Origin: Pandoraea terrae | Lineage (GTDB): Bacteria; Pseudomonadota; Gammaproteobacteria; Burkholderiales; Burkholderiaceae | Length of the DNA: 64,000 nt | Assembly: GCF_902459695.1 (NCBI RefSeq) | Contig: NZ_CABPRZ010000019.1 | Span: forward strand, 46,229-110,228 | Reading direction: 5' to 3' | In this document: piece by piece, positions 44,189 through 55,474 of the stretch | Position numbering within the stretch: position 1 is the first letter of the stretch | Layout: each line of letters starts with the position of its first letter | The notes under the pieces: generated by a model | Database searches by the model: none | The model's input: the letters and a program-made list of their open reading frames with translations, nothing else | What the model was told of the DNA's origin: nothing | Program-made: the position numbers and the translations under genes

Positions 44189-44896
44189 TTATTTGCCCAA
44201 GGCTTCGCGCTCGAGATCCTCGCGCGATGCATGCCGGACGTCGGTGCCCTTGACGATGTAGATGATGAATTCGGCAATGTTCTTGGCGTGGTCGCCAATC
44301 CGCTCGATCGCCTTGGCGATAAAGAGGAAATCCAGGCCGGCCGAAATCGTGCGGGGGTCTTCCATCATGTATGTGACCAACTTTCGCACGAAGCCGCGGA
44401 ATTCCTCGTCGATCGCCTTGTCGTCGCGCACGATTTCCGCCGCCGCGACCACATCCAGGCGCGCGAAGGCGTCAAGCGTGCGGCGCAGCAGTTGCGCCGC
44501 CATCTCGCCGGAGACCTTGATTTCCGAGAAATTCAGGCTGTGGGCGGCGCCGTCTTCAAGCAGATGACGCGTGCGTTTGGCGATTTTTTCGGCTTCATCG
44601 CCAGCGCGCTCAAGGTTGGTAATCGTCTTCGAAATCGAGATCAGTAAACGAAGATCGCGGGCGGCCGGCTGGCGGCGCGCGATGATGTTGCTGCACTCGC
44701 CGTCAATTTCGATTTCCATCGAATTGAGCTTCTTTTCCTGCGTGATCACCTGCTCAATCAATGCGCGATCGAACTTGTTGAGCGCTTCCATCGCCGTGAC
44801 GATCTGGGACTCGACGAGGCCGCCCATTTCAAGCACGCGCGAGCACACTTGATTCAGATCGGAATCAAACTGGCTGGAGAGATGTTTTTCGGGCAT
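44189..44896 (-). CDS. phoU: Phosphate transport system regulatory protein PhoU
   Basis: A 235-residue protein made of two three-helix repeats with the metal-cluster motifs ITNLERAGDEAEKIAKR and KAIERIGDHAKNIAEF. It links the phosphate transporter to PhoR and keeps the regulon off at high phosphate. It lies between pstB and phoB, the usual order. Confidence 0.97.
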   Translation of the reverse strand: MPEKHLSSQFDSDLNQVCSRVLEMGGLVESQIVTAMEALNKFDRALIEQVITQEKKLNSMEIEIDGECSNIIARRQPAARDLRLLISISKTITNLERAGDEAEKIAKRTRHLLEDGAAHSLNFSEIKVSGEMAAQLLRRTLDAFARLDVVAAAEIVRDDKAIDEEFRGFVRKLVTYMMEDPRTISAGLDFLFIAKAIERIGDHAKNIAEFIIYIVKGTDVRHASREDLEREALGK

Positions 44897-44926
44897 GGCG
44901 TTTTTCCTGAAAGGGGTCAGCGCAGA

Positions 44927-45709
44927 TCAACCAAAGCGGCCGGTGATGTAATCTTCGGTTTCCTTGCGGTCCGGCTTGATGAAGATCTTTTCCGTCTCGC
45001 CGAATTCGATCAGCTCGCCCAGATACATATAGGCGGTGTAATCGGAACAGCGCGCGGCTTGCTGCATATTGTGCGTCACGATGACGACGGTGTAATCATT
45101 CTTCAATTCCGCGATCAGCTCTTCAATGCGGCCGGTCGAGATCGGATCGAGTGCCGAGCACGGTTCGTCGAGCAGCAGCACTTCGGGGCGAATCGCGATG
45201 CCGCGCGCAATGCACAGGCGCTGTTGCTGACCGCCCGAGAGGCCGTAGCCGCTTTGCTGCAGCTTATCCTTTACTTCGCTCCACAATGCGGCCTTTGTCA
45301 ATGCCCATTCCACGCGGTCGTCCATTTCCGAACGCGAGAGCTTTTCGAACAGACGCACGCCGAAGGCGATGTTGTCGTAGATCGACATCGGGAACGGCGT
45401 CGGCTTCTGGAACACCATGCCGACCTTGGCCCGCAGCAATGCGATGTCCTGCTTCGATTGCAGCAGGTTTTCGCCGTCCATGTTGATCTCGCCCTCGGCG
45501 CGCTGCTCCGGGTACAGGGCGTACATCTTGTTGAACGTGCGCAGCAGCGTCGACTTGCCGCAGCCCGACGGGCCGATGAAGGCCGTGACCTTGCGGTCGG
45601 GGATGTGCAGGTTGATGTTCTTGAGCGCGTGGTAGCGATCGTAAAAGAAGTTCAGGTTCTTGACCTCGATTTTCGAGGGCAGCTGGATCTGTTGGCTTGA
45701 ATTCGTCAT
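44927..45709 (-). CDS. pstB: Phosphate ABC transporter ATP-binding protein
   Basis: A 260-residue ATPase with Walker [18 protein letters not shown], signature [16 protein letters not shown] and Walker [14 protein letters not shown]. It energises the PstSCA phosphate importer and contributes to PhoR signalling. It lies between pstA and phoU. Confidence 0.98.
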   Translation of the reverse strand: MTNSSQQIQLPSKIEVKNLNFFYDRYHALKNINLHIPDRKVTAFIGPSGCGKSTLLRTFNKMYALYPEQRAEGEINMDGENLLQSKQDIALLRAKVGMVFQKPTPFPMSIYDNIAFGVRLFEKLSRSEMDDRVEWALTKAALWSEVKDKLQQSGYGLSGGQQQRLCIARGIAIRPEVLLLDEPCSALDPISTGRIEELIAELKNDYTVVIVTHNMQQAARCSDYTAYMYLGELIEFGETEKIFIKPDRKETEDYITGRFG

Positions 45710-45754
45710 GATCTTTTCAACCGGGGTAGCGGCGGTATTCGGCGATGGTCGGCG

Positions 45755-46651
45755 TTACTTCTTCGCGAACAGCGTGCGCGCCAGGATATTGAGCGCCAGC
45801 ACACCGAGGGTGATGATGAACACGCCCGCCCAGGCCAGCGCTTGCCATTCAGCGAACGGGCTCATGGCGAACTTGAAGATGGTCACGGGCAAGTTGGCCA
45901 TCGGCTGGTTCAGATCGACGCTCCAGAACTGGTTCGACAGCGCCGTGAACAGCAGCGGCGCCGTTTCACCGGCGATCCGCGCCACGGCGAGCAGCACCCC
46001 GGTCACGATGCCGGCAATCGACGCCTTCAGGGTGATCGCAAGCACAATGCGCCACTTCGGCGTGCCCAATGCGAACGCGGCTTCGCGCAACGCGTTCGGC
46101 ACGAGCTTGAGCATGTTTTCCGTGGTCCGGATCACGATCGGGATTTGCAGCAGCGCCAGCGAGACGATGCCGGCCCAGGCCGAAAAGTGCCCCATCCTGG
46201 TCACCACGACGGCGTATACGAACAGGCCGATCACGATCGACGGCGCCGACAGAAGGATATCGTTGATGAAACGCGTCACGCTGGCGAGCCACGACTTCTG
46301 GCCGTACTCGGCCAGGAACACTCCGGCCAGAATGCCGAGCGGTGTGCCGATCACGGTGGCCACGCCGACCATGATCAGACTGCCGGCAATGGCGTTGGCG
46401 AGGCCCCCGCCGGCCGTGTTCGGCGGCGGCGTCATTTCCGTGAAGAGGCTCATCGACAGACCGCCGACGCCCAGGCTCAGCGTCGTGTACAGAATCCACA
46501 ACAGCCAGACCAGGCCAAACGCCATCGCGAGCATCGACAACGCGATCGCGAGTATGTTCTTGCGACGGCGATACGCCTGCAGGCGGACCTTGGTGGCAAC
46601 ATCGCGGGGCTTCATGGCGGGCAATTCGACTTCGATGGCTTGTTGGGTCAT
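45755..46651 (-). CDS. pstA: Phosphate ABC transporter permease PstA
   Basis: A 298-residue inner-membrane permease with six membrane helices, [19 protein letters not shown] near the beginning and the EAA loop in [21 protein letters not shown]. It pairs with PstC, whose stop codon overlaps its start by 4 bp. Confidence 0.97.
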   Translation of the reverse strand: MTQQAIEVELPAMKPRDVATKVRLQAYRRRKNILAIALSMLAMAFGLVWLLWILYTTLSLGVGGLSMSLFTEMTPPPNTAGGGLANAIAGSLIMVGVATVIGTPLGILAGVFLAEYGQKSWLASVTRFINDILLSAPSIVIGLFVYAVVVTRMGHFSAWAGIVSLALLQIPIVIRTTENMLKLVPNALREAAFALGTPKWRIVLAITLKASIAGIVTGVLLAVARIAGETAPLLFTALSNQFWSVDLNQPMANLPVTIFKFAMSPFAEWQALAWAGVFIITLGVLALNILARTLFAKK

Positions 46652-47637
46652 TTTTTACCTTCGTTCTGCTCGAGGCGCATCAGCATCAGCTTCGACAGCG
46701 CGAGCACCACGAACGTGATGAAGAAGAGGATCAGGCCCAATTCCATCAGCGCAGCCGTGTGCATTCCGGGGCCGGCTTCCGCGAACTCATTCGCGAGCGC
46801 CGACGTGATGCTGTTGCCGGGCGAGTAGAGCGAGATATTGTCAAGCAGGTTCGTATTGCCGATCACGAACGTCACGGCCATCGTTTCACCGAGCGCGCGG
46901 CCCAGGCCAAGCATGACGCCGCCGATCACGCCGGTCTTCGTGAACGGCAGGACGACGTGCCACATCACTTCCCACGTCGTGCAACCGATCCCGTAGGCCG
47001 ACTCCTTGAGCAGCACGGGCGTCACTTCGAATACGTCGCGCATGACCGAGGCGATGTACGGGATGATCATGATCGCGAGGATCACGCCGGCGGGCAGGAT
47101 GCCGATGCCGAGCGGCGGGCCCTGGAACAGCGCGCCGATCACCGGCACATTGCCGAGCAGCGCCGCCAGCGGCTTCTGGAAATATGTACTGAAGATCGGG
47201 GCAAAGACCAGCAGGCCCCACATCCCGTAGACGATGCTGGGAATGGCGGCCAGCAACTCGATCGCGGTGCCGAGCGGACGGCGCAGCCACACCGGCGAGA
47301 GTTCGGTCAGGAACAGCGCAATGCCGAAACTGACGGGCACAGCAATGAGCAGTGCAATGATCGACGTGACGATCGTGCCGTAAATGGGCACGAGCGCACC
47401 GAATTGCTCGGCGACCGGATCCCATTCACGGGTCCAGAGAAACGAGAAACCGAAGTGTTTGATGCTCGGCAAAGCGCTGACGAGCAGCGACACGATGATG
47501 CCGCCGAGCAGCAGCAGCGTGACAAGTGCGGCAGCGCGAGTCAGGAGCGCGAACAGGATATCGCCCGTCGGAGACGGCGCGCGCTGGGCGCTGGCGCCGG
47601 AGGCGGCGATGGAGTTCGTGGAGGTGGCTTCTGCCAT
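46648..47637 (-). CDS. pstC: Phosphate ABC transporter permease PstC
   Basis: A 329-residue inner-membrane permease. [20 protein letters not shown] and [18 protein letters not shown] and the EAA loop [20 protein letters not shown] are typical of PstC. The N-terminal tail of about 25 residues is cytoplasmic and Ala/Ser-rich. It is 97 bp downstream of pstS and overlaps pstA. Confidence 0.97.
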   Translation of the reverse strand: MAEATSTNSIAASGASAQRAPSPTGDILFALLTRAAALVTLLLLGGIIVSLLVSALPSIKHFGFSFLWTREWDPVAEQFGALVPIYGTIVTSIIALLIAVPVSFGIALFLTELSPVWLRRPLGTAIELLAAIPSIVYGMWGLLVFAPIFSTYFQKPLAALLGNVPVIGALFQGPPLGIGILPAGVILAIMIIPYIASVMRDVFEVTPVLLKESAYGIGCTTWEVMWHVVLPFTKTGVIGGVMLGLGRALGETMAVTFVIGNTNLLDNISLYSPGNSITSALANEFAEAGPGMHTAALMELGLILFFITFVVLALSKLMLMRLEQNEGKK

Positions 47638-47734
47638 GGTGTCATCTCATTCGAGGACGCGCCGCAGCAAAACACATGCCTGCGGCGGCGCGCATGGGGC
47701 CGGATCGAGAGATCCCGCCCCAGCGTGGGCTTGC

Positions 47735-48763
47735 TTACTGAACAGCCTTACCCGACGTATCCGTGACCTTCGTCTTCCAGGCCGTGCGGATTTGATTCAG
47801 CACCGATTCCGGCAGCGGCACATAGTCGAGGTCCACAGCCATCTTCGTGCCCGACTTGAACGACCAGTCGAAGAACTTCAGGACTTCAGCGCCCTGCTGC
47901 GGCTTGTCTTGCTTCGAGTGCACCAGGACAAACGTGGCGGCAACGATCGGCCAGGAATCCTTGCCCGGTTCGTTGGTCAGGATCTGGTAGAACGACTTGG
48001 TCCACTCGGCCTTGCTGGCAGCGGCCTTGAACGTCGTGTCGGTCGGCTCGACCACTGCGCCGTCGGCGTTCTTCAGCGCCGTGTAAGTCAGCTTGTTCTG
48101 CTTGGCGTAGGCCGATTCGACATAGCCGATGGCGCCCGGCAGACGTTGCACGAAGGCGGCGACGCCGTCGTTGCCCTTACCGCCCGTACCGGTCGGCCAG
48201 TTGACCGAGGTGCCTTCGCCGACCTTGCTCTTCCACTCGGCGTTGACCTTCGACAGATAGTTCGTGAACACGAAGCTGGTACCCGAACCGTCGGCGCGGC
48301 GGACCACGGCGATGTCCGTATCCGGCAGCTTGACCTTCGGGTTGAGCTTGGCGATGGCCGGATCGTTCCACTTCTTGATCTTGCCGAGGTAGATCTCGCC
48401 GAGCACTTCGCCCGTCAGTACCAACTCACCGGCCTTGACGCCCGGGACATTGACCACCGGCACGATGCCGCCGACGACCGTGGGAAACTGGAACAGACCC
48501 TTCTTGGCAAGTTCGTCGTCGGTCAGCGGCGCGTCCGAGCCGGCGAAGTCGACGGTCTTGGCATCGATTTGCTTGATGCCGCCCGACGAACCGATACCTT
48601 GGTAGTTGACCTTGCTGCTCGTGGCCTTTTGATACGCGTCGGCCCACTTGGTGTAGATCGGGGCAGCGAACGTGCTGCCTGCGCCGGTAATTTCGCCCGC
48701 AATTGCGCCGGTGGCGAACAGAACGCCAGCCAGGCCGGCAATCGCAGTCTTCATCAGCTTCAT
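47735..48763 (-). CDS. pstS: Phosphate ABC transporter substrate-binding protein PstS
   Basis: A 342-residue periplasmic phosphate-binding protein. A signal peptide ([20 protein letters not shown]) precedes [41 protein letters not shown] and [18 protein letters not shown], which form the phosphate-binding loops. It is the first gene of the pst-phoU-phoBR operon; Pho-box-like repeats and a perfect inverted repeat lie upstream. Confidence 0.98.
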   Translation of the reverse strand: MKLMKTAIAGLAGVLFATGAIAGEITGAGSTFAAPIYTKWADAYQKATSSKVNYQGIGSSGGIKQIDAKTVDFAGSDAPLTDDELAKKGLFQFPTVVGGIVPVVNVPGVKAGELVLTGEVLGEIYLGKIKKWNDPAIAKLNPKVKLPDTDIAVVRRADGSGTSFVFTNYLSKVNAEWKSKVGEGTSVNWPTGTGGKGNDGVAAFVQRLPGAIGYVESAYAKQNKLTYTALKNADGAVVEPTDTTFKAAASKAEWTKSFYQILTNEPGKDSWPIVAATFVLVHSKQDKPQQGAEVLKFFDWSFKSGTKMAVDLDYVPLPESVLNQIRTAWKTKVTDTSGKAVQ

Positions 48764-48817
48764 GTATCTCTCCGAGGTGTGTGGAACAGCGTGTGGATGC
48801 CCCGAAGGATAGAAGCG

Positions 48818-48843
48818 GAATGTGACAGTAATATGTCACATTC
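48818..48843. repeat. Inverted repeat in the pstS leader
   Basis: GAATGTGACA and TGTCACATTC form a perfect 10-bp inverted repeat around GTAATA, 55 bp upstream of the pstS start and downstream of the proposed promoter. The halves resemble Pho-box halves, but the spacing is not the usual one. Confidence 0.8.
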
Positions 48844-48851
48844 GGACGTTC

Positions 48852-48890
48852 ACAATATTGGCGTCATGAAATCGTCACGGAAATGACACG
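48852..48890 (-). promoter_or_regulatory. Probable PhoB-dependent promoter of pstS
   Basis: On the minus strand GTGTCAT-TTCC-GTGACGA-TTTC-ATGACGC shows three repeats with an 11-bp period. It is followed by TATTGT (48857-48852) as a -10, the arrangement of Pho promoters in which the box replaces the -35. Confidence 0.5.
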
Positions 48891-49004
48891 TTGCGACAAC
48901 CCGTGAACACCGGCAAAAACCAGGCGGAACGGGGTATTCCGCCCGGTCGACCACGAGAAAGCGAGAGACCGGCGCTCGTTTCAAGCACCAAAACGGGGGC
49001 CGAT

Positions 49005-50342
49005 TCAGCCGACCTTGACGATGCCGGCCAGCCGTTCGGCGCTCTTGATCGCCTGGTCGGCGTGGCGCGCCTCGACCATCACACGCAGCACCGGCTCCGT
49101 GCCGGACGCGCGGATCAGCACGCGGCCACTGTCCCCGAGTTCCTGCTCGACGGCTTCGCGTTCGGCCGAGAGTCGCTGATCCGCCTGCCAATCGTAGTCA
49201 GCCGGCGTACGGACGTTGATCATGTGCTGCGGGAACAAGCGGACACTGTCGAGCAGTTGCGCCAGCGGCTTGCCGGCGCGCTTGACGGCGGCGAGCACTT
49301 GCAGCGCCGACACGATGCCGTCGCCCGTCGTGTGCTTGTCGAGGCACAGAATATGGCCGGAGCCTTCCGCGCCCAGTTGCCAACCGTGTTTCATGAGTTG
49401 TTCGAGGACATACCGGTCGCCGACCTTGGCGCGCACGAAGGGAACGTCGAGGGCCTTCAGCGCCACTTCGATCGCCATGTTGGTCATGAGCGTGCCGACG
49501 GCGCCACCCACGCCACCTTGCGCCAGGCGGTCCTTGACCAGCACATAGAGCAATTCGTCGCCGTTGTAGAGGCGGCCGGCGCCGTCGACGATCTGCAGAC
49601 GATCCGCATCCCCGTCGAGGGCGACGCCGATGTCCGCATGATTAGCCCGCACGGCGCGCATGAGGGCATCCGGCGCGGTTGCGCCGCAGTCCTGGTTGAT
49701 GTTGAACCCGTTCGGCTGATTGCCGATCGCAATCACCTCTGCGCCAAGTTCGTGGAACACGTGCGGCGCTATGTGATAGGCGGCGCCGTGAGCGCAATCG
49801 ACAACCAGCTTCATGCCGCGCAAGTCGAATTCGTTCGGAAACGTGCTCTTGCAGAACTCGATATAACGGCCCGCGGCGTCGTCAAGGCGCCGCGCCTTGC
49901 CAAGCTGCTCCGAGCGCACGCATGCCAGCGGATTGTCGAGTTCGTTCTCAATCGCGATTTCGGTTGCGTCAGGCAACTTGTTGCCGTCGGCAGAGAAGAA
50001 CTTGATGCCGTTGTCCTGATACGGATTGTGGGATGCGCTGATCACCACGCCCGCAGCAAGACGCAAGGCGCGCGTCAGATAGGCGACCGCCGGCGTCGGC
50101 ATCGGGCCGGCCAGCATCGTGTCCACGCCCGCCGCCGCGAAACCGGCCTCAAGGGCCGCTTCCAGCATGTAGCCCGATACGCGCGTGTCCTTGCCGATCA
50201 ACACCGTCGGGCGCCCACTCGTTTGATTGCCGGCGAGCACGCGCCCCGCCGCGTATCCGAGCCGCAAGACAAATTCCGGGGTAATCACACCCTCGCCCAC
50301 CGTACCGCGCACGCCGTCGGTGCCAAAGTAACGTCGTTTCAT
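49005..50342 (-). CDS. glmM: Phosphoglucosamine mutase
   Basis: A 445-residue enzyme that converts glucosamine-6-phosphate to glucosamine-1-phosphate for peptidoglycan and lipopolysaccharide. [16 protein letters not shown] is the N-terminus, the active-site Ser102 lies in [15 protein letters not shown], the metal site is [13 protein letters not shown] and the phosphate loop [15 protein letters not shown] is near the C-terminus. The start at 50342 is the canonical MKRRYFG. It is 105 bp downstream of folP in the usual ftsH-folP-glmM order. Confidence 0.98.
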   Translation of the reverse strand: MKRRYFGTDGVRGTVGEGVITPEFVLRLGYAAGRVLAGNQTSGRPTVLIGKDTRVSGYMLEAALEAGFAAAGVDTMLAGPMPTPAVAYLTRALRLAAGVVISASHNPYQDNGIKFFSADGNKLPDATEIAIENELDNPLACVRSEQLGKARRLDDAAGRYIEFCKSTFPNEFDLRGMKLVVDCAHGAAYHIAPHVFHELGAEVIAIGNQPNGFNINQDCGATAPDALMRAVRANHADIGVALDGDADRLQIVDGAGRLYNGDELLYVLVKDRLAQGGVGGAVGTLMTNMAIEVALKALDVPFVRAKVGDRYVLEQLMKHGWQLGAEGSGHILCLDKHTTGDGIVSALQVLAAVKRAGKPLAQLLDSVRLFPQHMINVRTPADYDWQADQRLSAEREAVEQELGDSGRVLIRASGTEPVLRVMVEARHADQAIKSAERLAGIVKVG

Positions 50343-50447
50343 CGTGACCTCAAATTGCAGCCCGGCTTCGTGACGCGCGCCCAATGCACGCCACGAAGCG
50401 GGCCATCCGTTATTCGTAATCGATCGCTGCCGCGCGCATGGACGTTA

Positions 50448-51335
50448 TCAATCGGCCATGCGCACCGCTTGCCAAACCTTCAATGCATCGACCGTTTCCG
50501 CGACATCGTGCACGCGAATGATCGCCGCGCCACGTTCTGCCGCACACAACGCCGCCGCCACGCTGGCGGCGCGACGCTCCACCGGCGTCTGCCGTCCCGT
50601 GATTTCGCCCAGCATGCGCTTGCGCGACATCCCGACCAACAGCGGCAACCCGTCGCGTGACAATGCCGGCAGGTGCTTCAACAGCGACAGATTGTGCGCC
50701 AGGTTCTTGCCGAAGCCGTAGCCCGGATCCAGAAAAATGCGCGCCCGCGCTACGCCGGCCTCGCGCAAGGCCGCCACGCGCGCATCGAGAAACGCGCCGA
50801 CTTCGGCCACGACATCGGCGTACGACGGCGCGTCCTGCATCGTCTTGGGGTCATGCAGCATATGCATCACGCACAACGCGGCATCCGCCCCCTTGACCGC
50901 ATCGATCGCCCCCGGCAACTGGAAACCCCAGATGTCGTTGATCATGTCCGCCCCCGCCGCCAGCACCGCCTGCATCACTGCCGGCTTGTAAGTATCGACG
51001 GACAACGGCTTGCCACAGCCCCTCAGCGCCTCGACGATCGGCACGACACGCGCCAATTCCTCGTCGAGCGGCAATGCCTGGGCGCCCGGCCGCGTCGACT
51101 CGCCGCCGATGTCCAGAATATCCGCACCTTCGCCGATCATCTGCTCGGCGCGCCTGAGCGCGGCATCGCGGCCAAGGAAATGCCCGCCGTCCGAAAAGGA
51201 GTCGGGCGTGATGTTCAAAATGCCCATGACCTGCGGGCGCCCGGCGTCGAGGCGAAACCGGCCGAAAGCGAAAGTCGATGTCCGATCGGACGGCTCTCGC
51301 GGATCGGCATTGGGGGTGACAACGGAAGATGACAT
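50448..51335 (-). CDS. folP: Dihydropteroate synthase
   Basis: A 295-residue TIM-barrel enzyme of folate synthesis that joins p-aminobenzoate to the pterin pyrophosphate and is the target of sulfonamides. VMGILNITPDSFSDGGHF, DIGGESTRPGAQ, DPGYGFGKNLAHNLSLL and MSRKRMLGEITGR are all present. The start at 51335 (MSSSVVTPN) is the first sensible ATG; the long upstream extension of the open frame is not coding. Between ftsH and glmM. Confidence 0.97.
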   Translation of the reverse strand: MSSSVVTPNADPREPSDRTSTFAFGRFRLDAGRPQVMGILNITPDSFSDGGHFLGRDAALRRAEQMIGEGADILDIGGESTRPGAQALPLDEELARVVPIVEALRGCGKPLSVDTYKPAVMQAVLAAGADMINDIWGFQLPGAIDAVKGADAALCVMHMLHDPKTMQDAPSYADVVAEVGAFLDARVAALREAGVARARIFLDPGYGFGKNLAHNLSLLKHLPALSRDGLPLLVGMSRKRMLGEITGRQTPVERRAASVAAALCAAERGAAIIRVHDVAETVDALKVWQAVRMAD

Positions 51336-51517
51336 ACGGCAACACTTGCAATGACGACCATAAGATCGCGTGATTGAGCGGACATGCCGCCCCGCTTCCA
51401 GGACGGCGGCACTGCGAGAAGCCGGCCTCGCCAAACCCCGAGCCCGGTATGTTCCTGAACGCCGGGCTTTGTAATCATTGGCGCTATGGTAACGGATTTG
51501 CCGCCGGGGTCCCAATG

Positions 51518-51542
51518 AAAAGGCCGGCTTGCGCCGGCCTTC
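51518..51542 (-). terminator. Rho-independent terminator of ftsH
   Basis: On the minus strand AAGGCCGGC and GCCGGCCTT pair around GCAA and are followed by TT. It lies 26 bp past the ftsH stop. Confidence 0.8.
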
Positions 51543-51566
51543 GGTACTGCGGTATTGCCCTGGCGC

Positions 51567-53441
51567 TCAGACGGTCGCCGGCGCGCTGCTCGGCTTGAGC
51601 GGTGGGTTGCCACCCGAGGCGCCGCCATTCGTCGGACCGCTTTTCGGCGGACGGGGCGGACGATCTTCCATGATGTCCTTGACCTGTTCCGCGTCGATCG
51701 TTTCCCAGTCCATCAGCGCCTGGGTCATGGTTTCGACCTTGTCGCGGTTGTCTTCGAGCAGCTTGCGCGCCAGCGCATACTGCTCGTCGAGGATGCGGCG
51801 CACCTCGCCGTCGACCTTCTGCTGCGTCGCTTCCGATACAGACTTGGCCGACATCCGGCCGAACATCGAATCCTGCTCGGTATCGACGTAGACCATCGGT
51901 CCCAAGGCATCAGACATACCGTAGCGGGTCACCATATCGCGCGCCAGCTTGGTGGCACGCTCAAAGTCGTTCGAGGCGCCCGTCGACATCTTGTTGAGGA
52001 ACACCTCTTCCGCCGCCCGGCCGCCGAACAGCATGGCGATCTGGACCAACATCGTGTCGCGGTACTCCGAATACTTGTCGTGCTCCGGCAACTGCATCGT
52101 CACGCCCAAAGCCCAGCCGCGCGGAATGATCGTGACCTTGTGCACAGGGTCGGCGCCCGGCAACAACATCGCCACCACTGCGTGCCCCGACTCGTGATAG
52201 GCCGTGGCGCGGCGTTCTTCGTCGCGCATGACAGCGGACTTGCGCTCCGGACCCATGAAGATCTTGTCCTTCGCGTCTTCGAAATCGAGCATTTCGACGA
52301 TGCGCTTGTTACGGCGGGCGGCGAACAGCGCCGCTTCGTTCACCAGATTCGCCAGGTCGGCGCCCGACATGCCCGGCGTGCCGCGTGCGATCACCGATGC
52401 ATCGACGTCATTGGCGATCGGCACCTTGCGCAGATGCACCTTCAGGATCTGTTCGCGGCCGCGGATGTCCGGCAAACCGACATAGACCTGACGGTCGAAG
52501 CGCCCCGGACGCAGCAGCGCCTTGTCCAGCACGTCGGAACGGTTGGTCGCGGCAATCACGATCACGCCCGAATTGGCTTCGAAGCCGTCCATCTCGACCA
52601 GCATCTGGTTGAGGGTCTGTTCGCGCTCGTCGTTCCCGCCGCCCATGCCGGCGCCACGATGGCGGCCGACCGCGTCGATTTCATCGATGAACACGATACA
52701 CGGCGATTGCTTCTTGGCATTCTCGAACATGTCGCGCACGCGGGCAGCGCCCACGCCAACGAACATTTCGACGAAATCCGAACCGGAGATGCTGAAGAAC
52801 GGTACTTTCGCTTCACCGGCGATGGCCCGCGCCAGCAGCGTCTTGCCCGTACCCGGCGGGCCGACCAGCAGCACGCCGCGCGGGATGCGCCCGCCCAGCT
52901 TCTGGAATTTCTGAGGATCTTTCAGGAAGTCGACCAGCTCGCCGACTTCATATTTGGCTTCGTCGCAGCCTGCGACGTCGGCAAATGTGACCGGATTGGC
53001 ATTCTCGTCGATGAGACGCGCGCGCGACTTGCCAAAGGAAAACGCGCCGCCTTTGCCCCCGCCCTGCATCTGTCGCATCATGTAGAACCAGAAGCCGATG
53101 ATCAACAGCGTCGGCCCGAGGTAATACAGCGCGGACATCAGCACGTTCGGTTCGTCGTCGGCCTTACCCGAGACTTGCACGCCGTACTTCATGAGGTCGC
53201 CGACCATCCAGATGTCGCCGGGCGACACAATGGTGTACTTCTGGCCGTCGCTGGGCGTCACCTGAAGGCTACGCCCTTGCACCACCACATTCTTGATCTT
53301 GCCGTTCTTGGCATCGTCCATGAACTGGGAGTACGTCACGCCTTCCTGGACGTGCGGCTTGTCGAACTGTTTAAAAACAGTAAACAAGACCAGCGCGATG
53401 ACTAACCACACCGCCGCTTTGGAAAACATATTATTGTTCAA
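51567..53441 (-). CDS. ftsH: ATP-dependent zinc metalloprotease FtsH
   Basis: A 624-residue inner-membrane AAA protease. Two N-terminal membrane segments bracket a small periplasmic domain; then come Walker [19 protein letters not shown] near residue 194, Walker [12 protein letters not shown], the SRH region ([20 protein letters not shown]) and the zinc site HESGHA near residue 417. It degrades membrane proteins and regulators such as LpxC and sigma32. It follows rlmE on the same strand, 118 bp apart, as in E. coli. Confidence 0.98.
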   Translation of the reverse strand: MNNNMFSKAAVWLVIALVLFTVFKQFDKPHVQEGVTYSQFMDDAKNGKIKNVVVQGRSLQVTPSDGQKYTIVSPGDIWMVGDLMKYGVQVSGKADDEPNVLMSALYYLGPTLLIIGFWFYMMRQMQGGGKGGAFSFGKSRARLIDENANPVTFADVAGCDEAKYEVGELVDFLKDPQKFQKLGGRIPRGVLLVGPPGTGKTLLARAIAGEAKVPFFSISGSDFVEMFVGVGAARVRDMFENAKKQSPCIVFIDEIDAVGRHRGAGMGGGNDEREQTLNQMLVEMDGFEANSGVIVIAATNRSDVLDKALLRPGRFDRQVYVGLPDIRGREQILKVHLRKVPIANDVDASVIARGTPGMSGADLANLVNEAALFAARRNKRIVEMLDFEDAKDKIFMGPERKSAVMRDEERRATAYHESGHAVVAMLLPGADPVHKVTIIPRGWALGVTMQLPEHDKYSEYRDTMLVQIAMLFGGRAAEEVFLNKMSTGASNDFERATKLARDMVTRYGMSDALGPMVYVDTEQDSMFGRMSAKSVSEATQQKVDGEVRRILDEQYALARKLLEDNRDKVETMTQALMDWETIDAEQVKDIMEDRPPRPPKSGPTNGGASGGNPPLKPSSAPATV

Positions 53442-53559
53442 AGCGTTACTCCTTGATGAATTCGCTTCGCGCCAAGATTCATTCTAATCCACTCCGGTGC
53501 GCACCGCCATAGTGATTCTTTACCGCCACCATAGCTGAAAACCGCGGTTTTGACGGGTT

Positions 53560-54204
53560 TCACGTGGGTTTTTTCAAATGTTTTCCCAAGATAAACGTTT
53601 CAGACGACTTGTCTCGGGACGCCTTCGGCTTGCGCGGTGCCACTACCTTGAACTGTTGTTTGAACTTCTCGACAATCTGACTATAGCCGCTGCCATGAAA
53701 ACATTTGACCAGCAAGGCGCCATCCGGTTTCAGGTGGCGCTGCGCGAAATCGAGGGCCAGGTCGCAGATATGTTCGATCCGGGCCGCGTCCGCCGAGGCC
53801 ACACCGGATAAGTTGGGGGCCATATCGGAAAGTACAAGGTCCACGCGGCGATCACCGACGATTTCTTCCAGTTGGTGCAGAACGCTGTCCTCGCGGAAGT
53901 CGCCCTGCAAGAAGGTGACGTCGGAGATCGGCTCCATCGGCAGCAGATCGAGCGCGATGATGGTGCCGTCGATGCCTCCGGCCTTGCCCGCCGCCAGCTT
54001 GTTGCGGGCATATTGGCTCCAGCTGCCAGGCGTGGCACCCAGATCGACAATCACCTGACCCGGCTTGATGAGCCGGTCCTGCTCGTCGATCTCCTTGAGT
54101 TTATACGCTGCGCGCGCGCGATACCCCTCGCGCTGCGCCATTTTGACGTAGGGATCGTTGATGTGATCGTGCAGCCAAGCGTGGCTGAAACGGTTTTTTG
54201 CCAT
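53560..54204 (-). CDS. rlmE: 23S rRNA (uridine-2'-O)-methyltransferase RlmE
   Basis: A 214-residue SAM-dependent methyltransferase (FtsJ/RrmJ) that methylates U2552 of 23S r[23 protein letters not shown] with a catalytic Lys, the SAM motif [27 protein letters not shown] and [11 protein letters not shown] are typical. It lies divergent from yhbY and upstream of ftsH. Confidence 0.97.
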   Translation of the reverse strand: MAKNRFSHAWLHDHINDPYVKMAQREGYRARAAYKLKEIDEQDRLIKPGQVIVDLGATPGSWSQYARNKLAAGKAGGIDGTIIALDLLPMEPISDVTFLQGDFREDSVLHQLEEIVGDRRVDLVLSDMAPNLSGVASADAARIEHICDLALDFAQRHLKPDGALLVKCFHGSGYSQIVEKFKQQFKVVAPRKPKASRDKSSETFILGKHLKKPT

Positions 54205-54370
54205 GGTTTTTCAAAAACACTGCGATTTTGCAGGATAATACGCCCTTGCGTGCCCAAAATGCGCCGGCGTATTCAATGATTCACGCCCGCTACTGACCGG
54301 ATCCGCTCGATTCGAGCGCGCCGGCAGGCGCATGGGGCCTCTTCAATCTTGTTTGTCTCGTCCGTTTCCT

Positions 54371-54853
54371 ATGCCCGCTTTGACCCTCACCCCGGCCCGT
54401 CGCGCCGAACTGCGCGCCGCCGCCCATGCGCTCAACCCCGTCGTGCTGATTGGCGGCGATGGCTTGAGCGCGGCGGTGCTCAAAGAAATCGACGGCGCGC
54501 TGAAATCTCATGAACTGATCAAGGTGCGCGTCTTCGGTGACGAGCGCGATGCCCGCATCGCCATCTACGAGTCGATCTGCGATCAACTCGGCGCAGCCCC
54601 CGTGCAACATATCGGCAAGCTGCTCGTACTGTTCCGCCCCGCGCCCACCGAGCAGGAAACGGTCGGCCGCCCCACGTCCACCAAGGGCGGTCTCGCCCCG
54701 CGTACGGTCACGGTCGTGAAACAAGGCGCCCCGGGACGCCGCCCGAAGGTTTCCCGCGTCACGGTGCGCGGCAACGAACGCATGACCAGCGGCGGGATTC
54801 TCAAGAAGGCGAAAAAACGCCAGACCAGCGTCAAGCGTCAGCGCAATACCTGA
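54371..54853 (+). CDS. yhbY: CRM domain RNA-binding protein YhbY
   Basis: A 160-residue protein with an N-terminal CRM domain (ALTLTPARRAELRAAAHAL, NPVVLIGGDGLSAAVLKEID, LIKVRVFGD) that binds pre-50S ribosomal particles, followed by a basic C-terminal tail (GGILKKAKKRQTSVKRQRN) that is longer than in E. coli but common in Burkholderiales. The ATG at 54371 is preferred over one 13 codons upstream. Divergent from rlmE. Confidence 0.92.
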   Translation: MPALTLTPARRAELRAAAHALNPVVLIGGDGLSAAVLKEIDGALKSHELIKVRVFGDERDARIAIYESICDQLGAAPVQHIGKLLVLFRPAPTEQETVGRPTSTKGGLAPRTVTVVKQGAPGRRPKVSRVTVRGNERMTSGGILKKAKKRQTSVKRQRNT

Positions 54854-54876
54854 CCCGGCGCCTCAGCGCTGACCGC

Positions 54877-54908
54877 ACGGCCCCGTGGCGATGCCCGGGG
54901 CCGTTTTT
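54877..54908 (+). terminator. Rho-independent terminator of yhbY
   Basis: CGGCCCC and GGGGCCG pair around a loop of about 14 nt (TGGCGATGCC region) and are followed by TTTTT, 24 bp past the stop. Confidence 0.75.
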
Positions 54909-54970
54909 ACGTCCACCCCGCGGCAATATGCCGCAGGTGTTGGCGACGCAGCGCATGAATCAGCCGCGAA

Positions 54971-55474
54971 TCAGCCGCGGACCGGCTGACGCCAGATCAG
55001 CGCCAGTCCCAGCAGGCTCTGCAACAGATAGAAGCCGCTCGACACGCCGTGCAGCATGCCGAAACGCGCGGCCTGGGGCGAGTGCCCCACTTCCGTGCCG
55101 GCCGCTTCAGCGGCCGCACGCAGTTGCGCCATCCACGGCTGCAGCGCGAAATACCCGACCAGCACGCAGGCAAGCATGCCGAGCACGAGCCAGCGCAAGC
55201 CGCGATAGCCATCGACCGAACGGCGCACGAGCGAATTCGCGAGCAGCAGCAGGATCACGCCGCATACGAGGCCGAGCCATGCCTGCGTACGAAAGAGATG
55301 GCCCGCGACGCTGCCTGCCACGGCGCGCGACTCGAGCACCGCGAACAGGGTCGGGGCGACCAGGTAACCGATCGCCCACTGGCTGCCACACCAGACGGTC
55401 GCCAACAGCCGAAACACGCGTTCGGGCCGCTGCGCCGAGCGAGTGGCCAACGTCGTGTCAGACGTAGCGGACAT
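54971..55474 (-). CDS. DUF4149 domain-containing membrane protein
   Basis: A 167-residue protein with about four membrane helices. [54 protein letters not shown] and [15 protein letters not shown] are the hydrophobic segments; this is the DUF4149 family of unknown function. The start at 55474 lies within the last codons of greA (17-bp overlap), so translation is probably coupled. It is part of the conserved carB-greA-DUF4149 run. Confidence 0.88.
   Translation of the reverse strand: MSATSDTTLATRSAQRPERVFRLLATVWCGSQWAIGYLVAPTLFAVLESRAVAGSVAGHLFRTQAWLGLVCGVILLLLANSLVRRSVDGYRGLRWLVLGMLACVLVGYFALQPWMAQLRAAAEAAGTEVGHSPQAARFGMLHGVSSGFYLLQSLLGLALIWRQPVRG

Noticed and set aside
48891..50660. 589-codon open frame opposite glmM and folP
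   Set aside because: Antisense shadow crossing two real genes and their spacer.
51555..53405. 616-codon open frame opposite ftsH
   Set aside because: Antisense shadow; no family similarity and no ribosome site.
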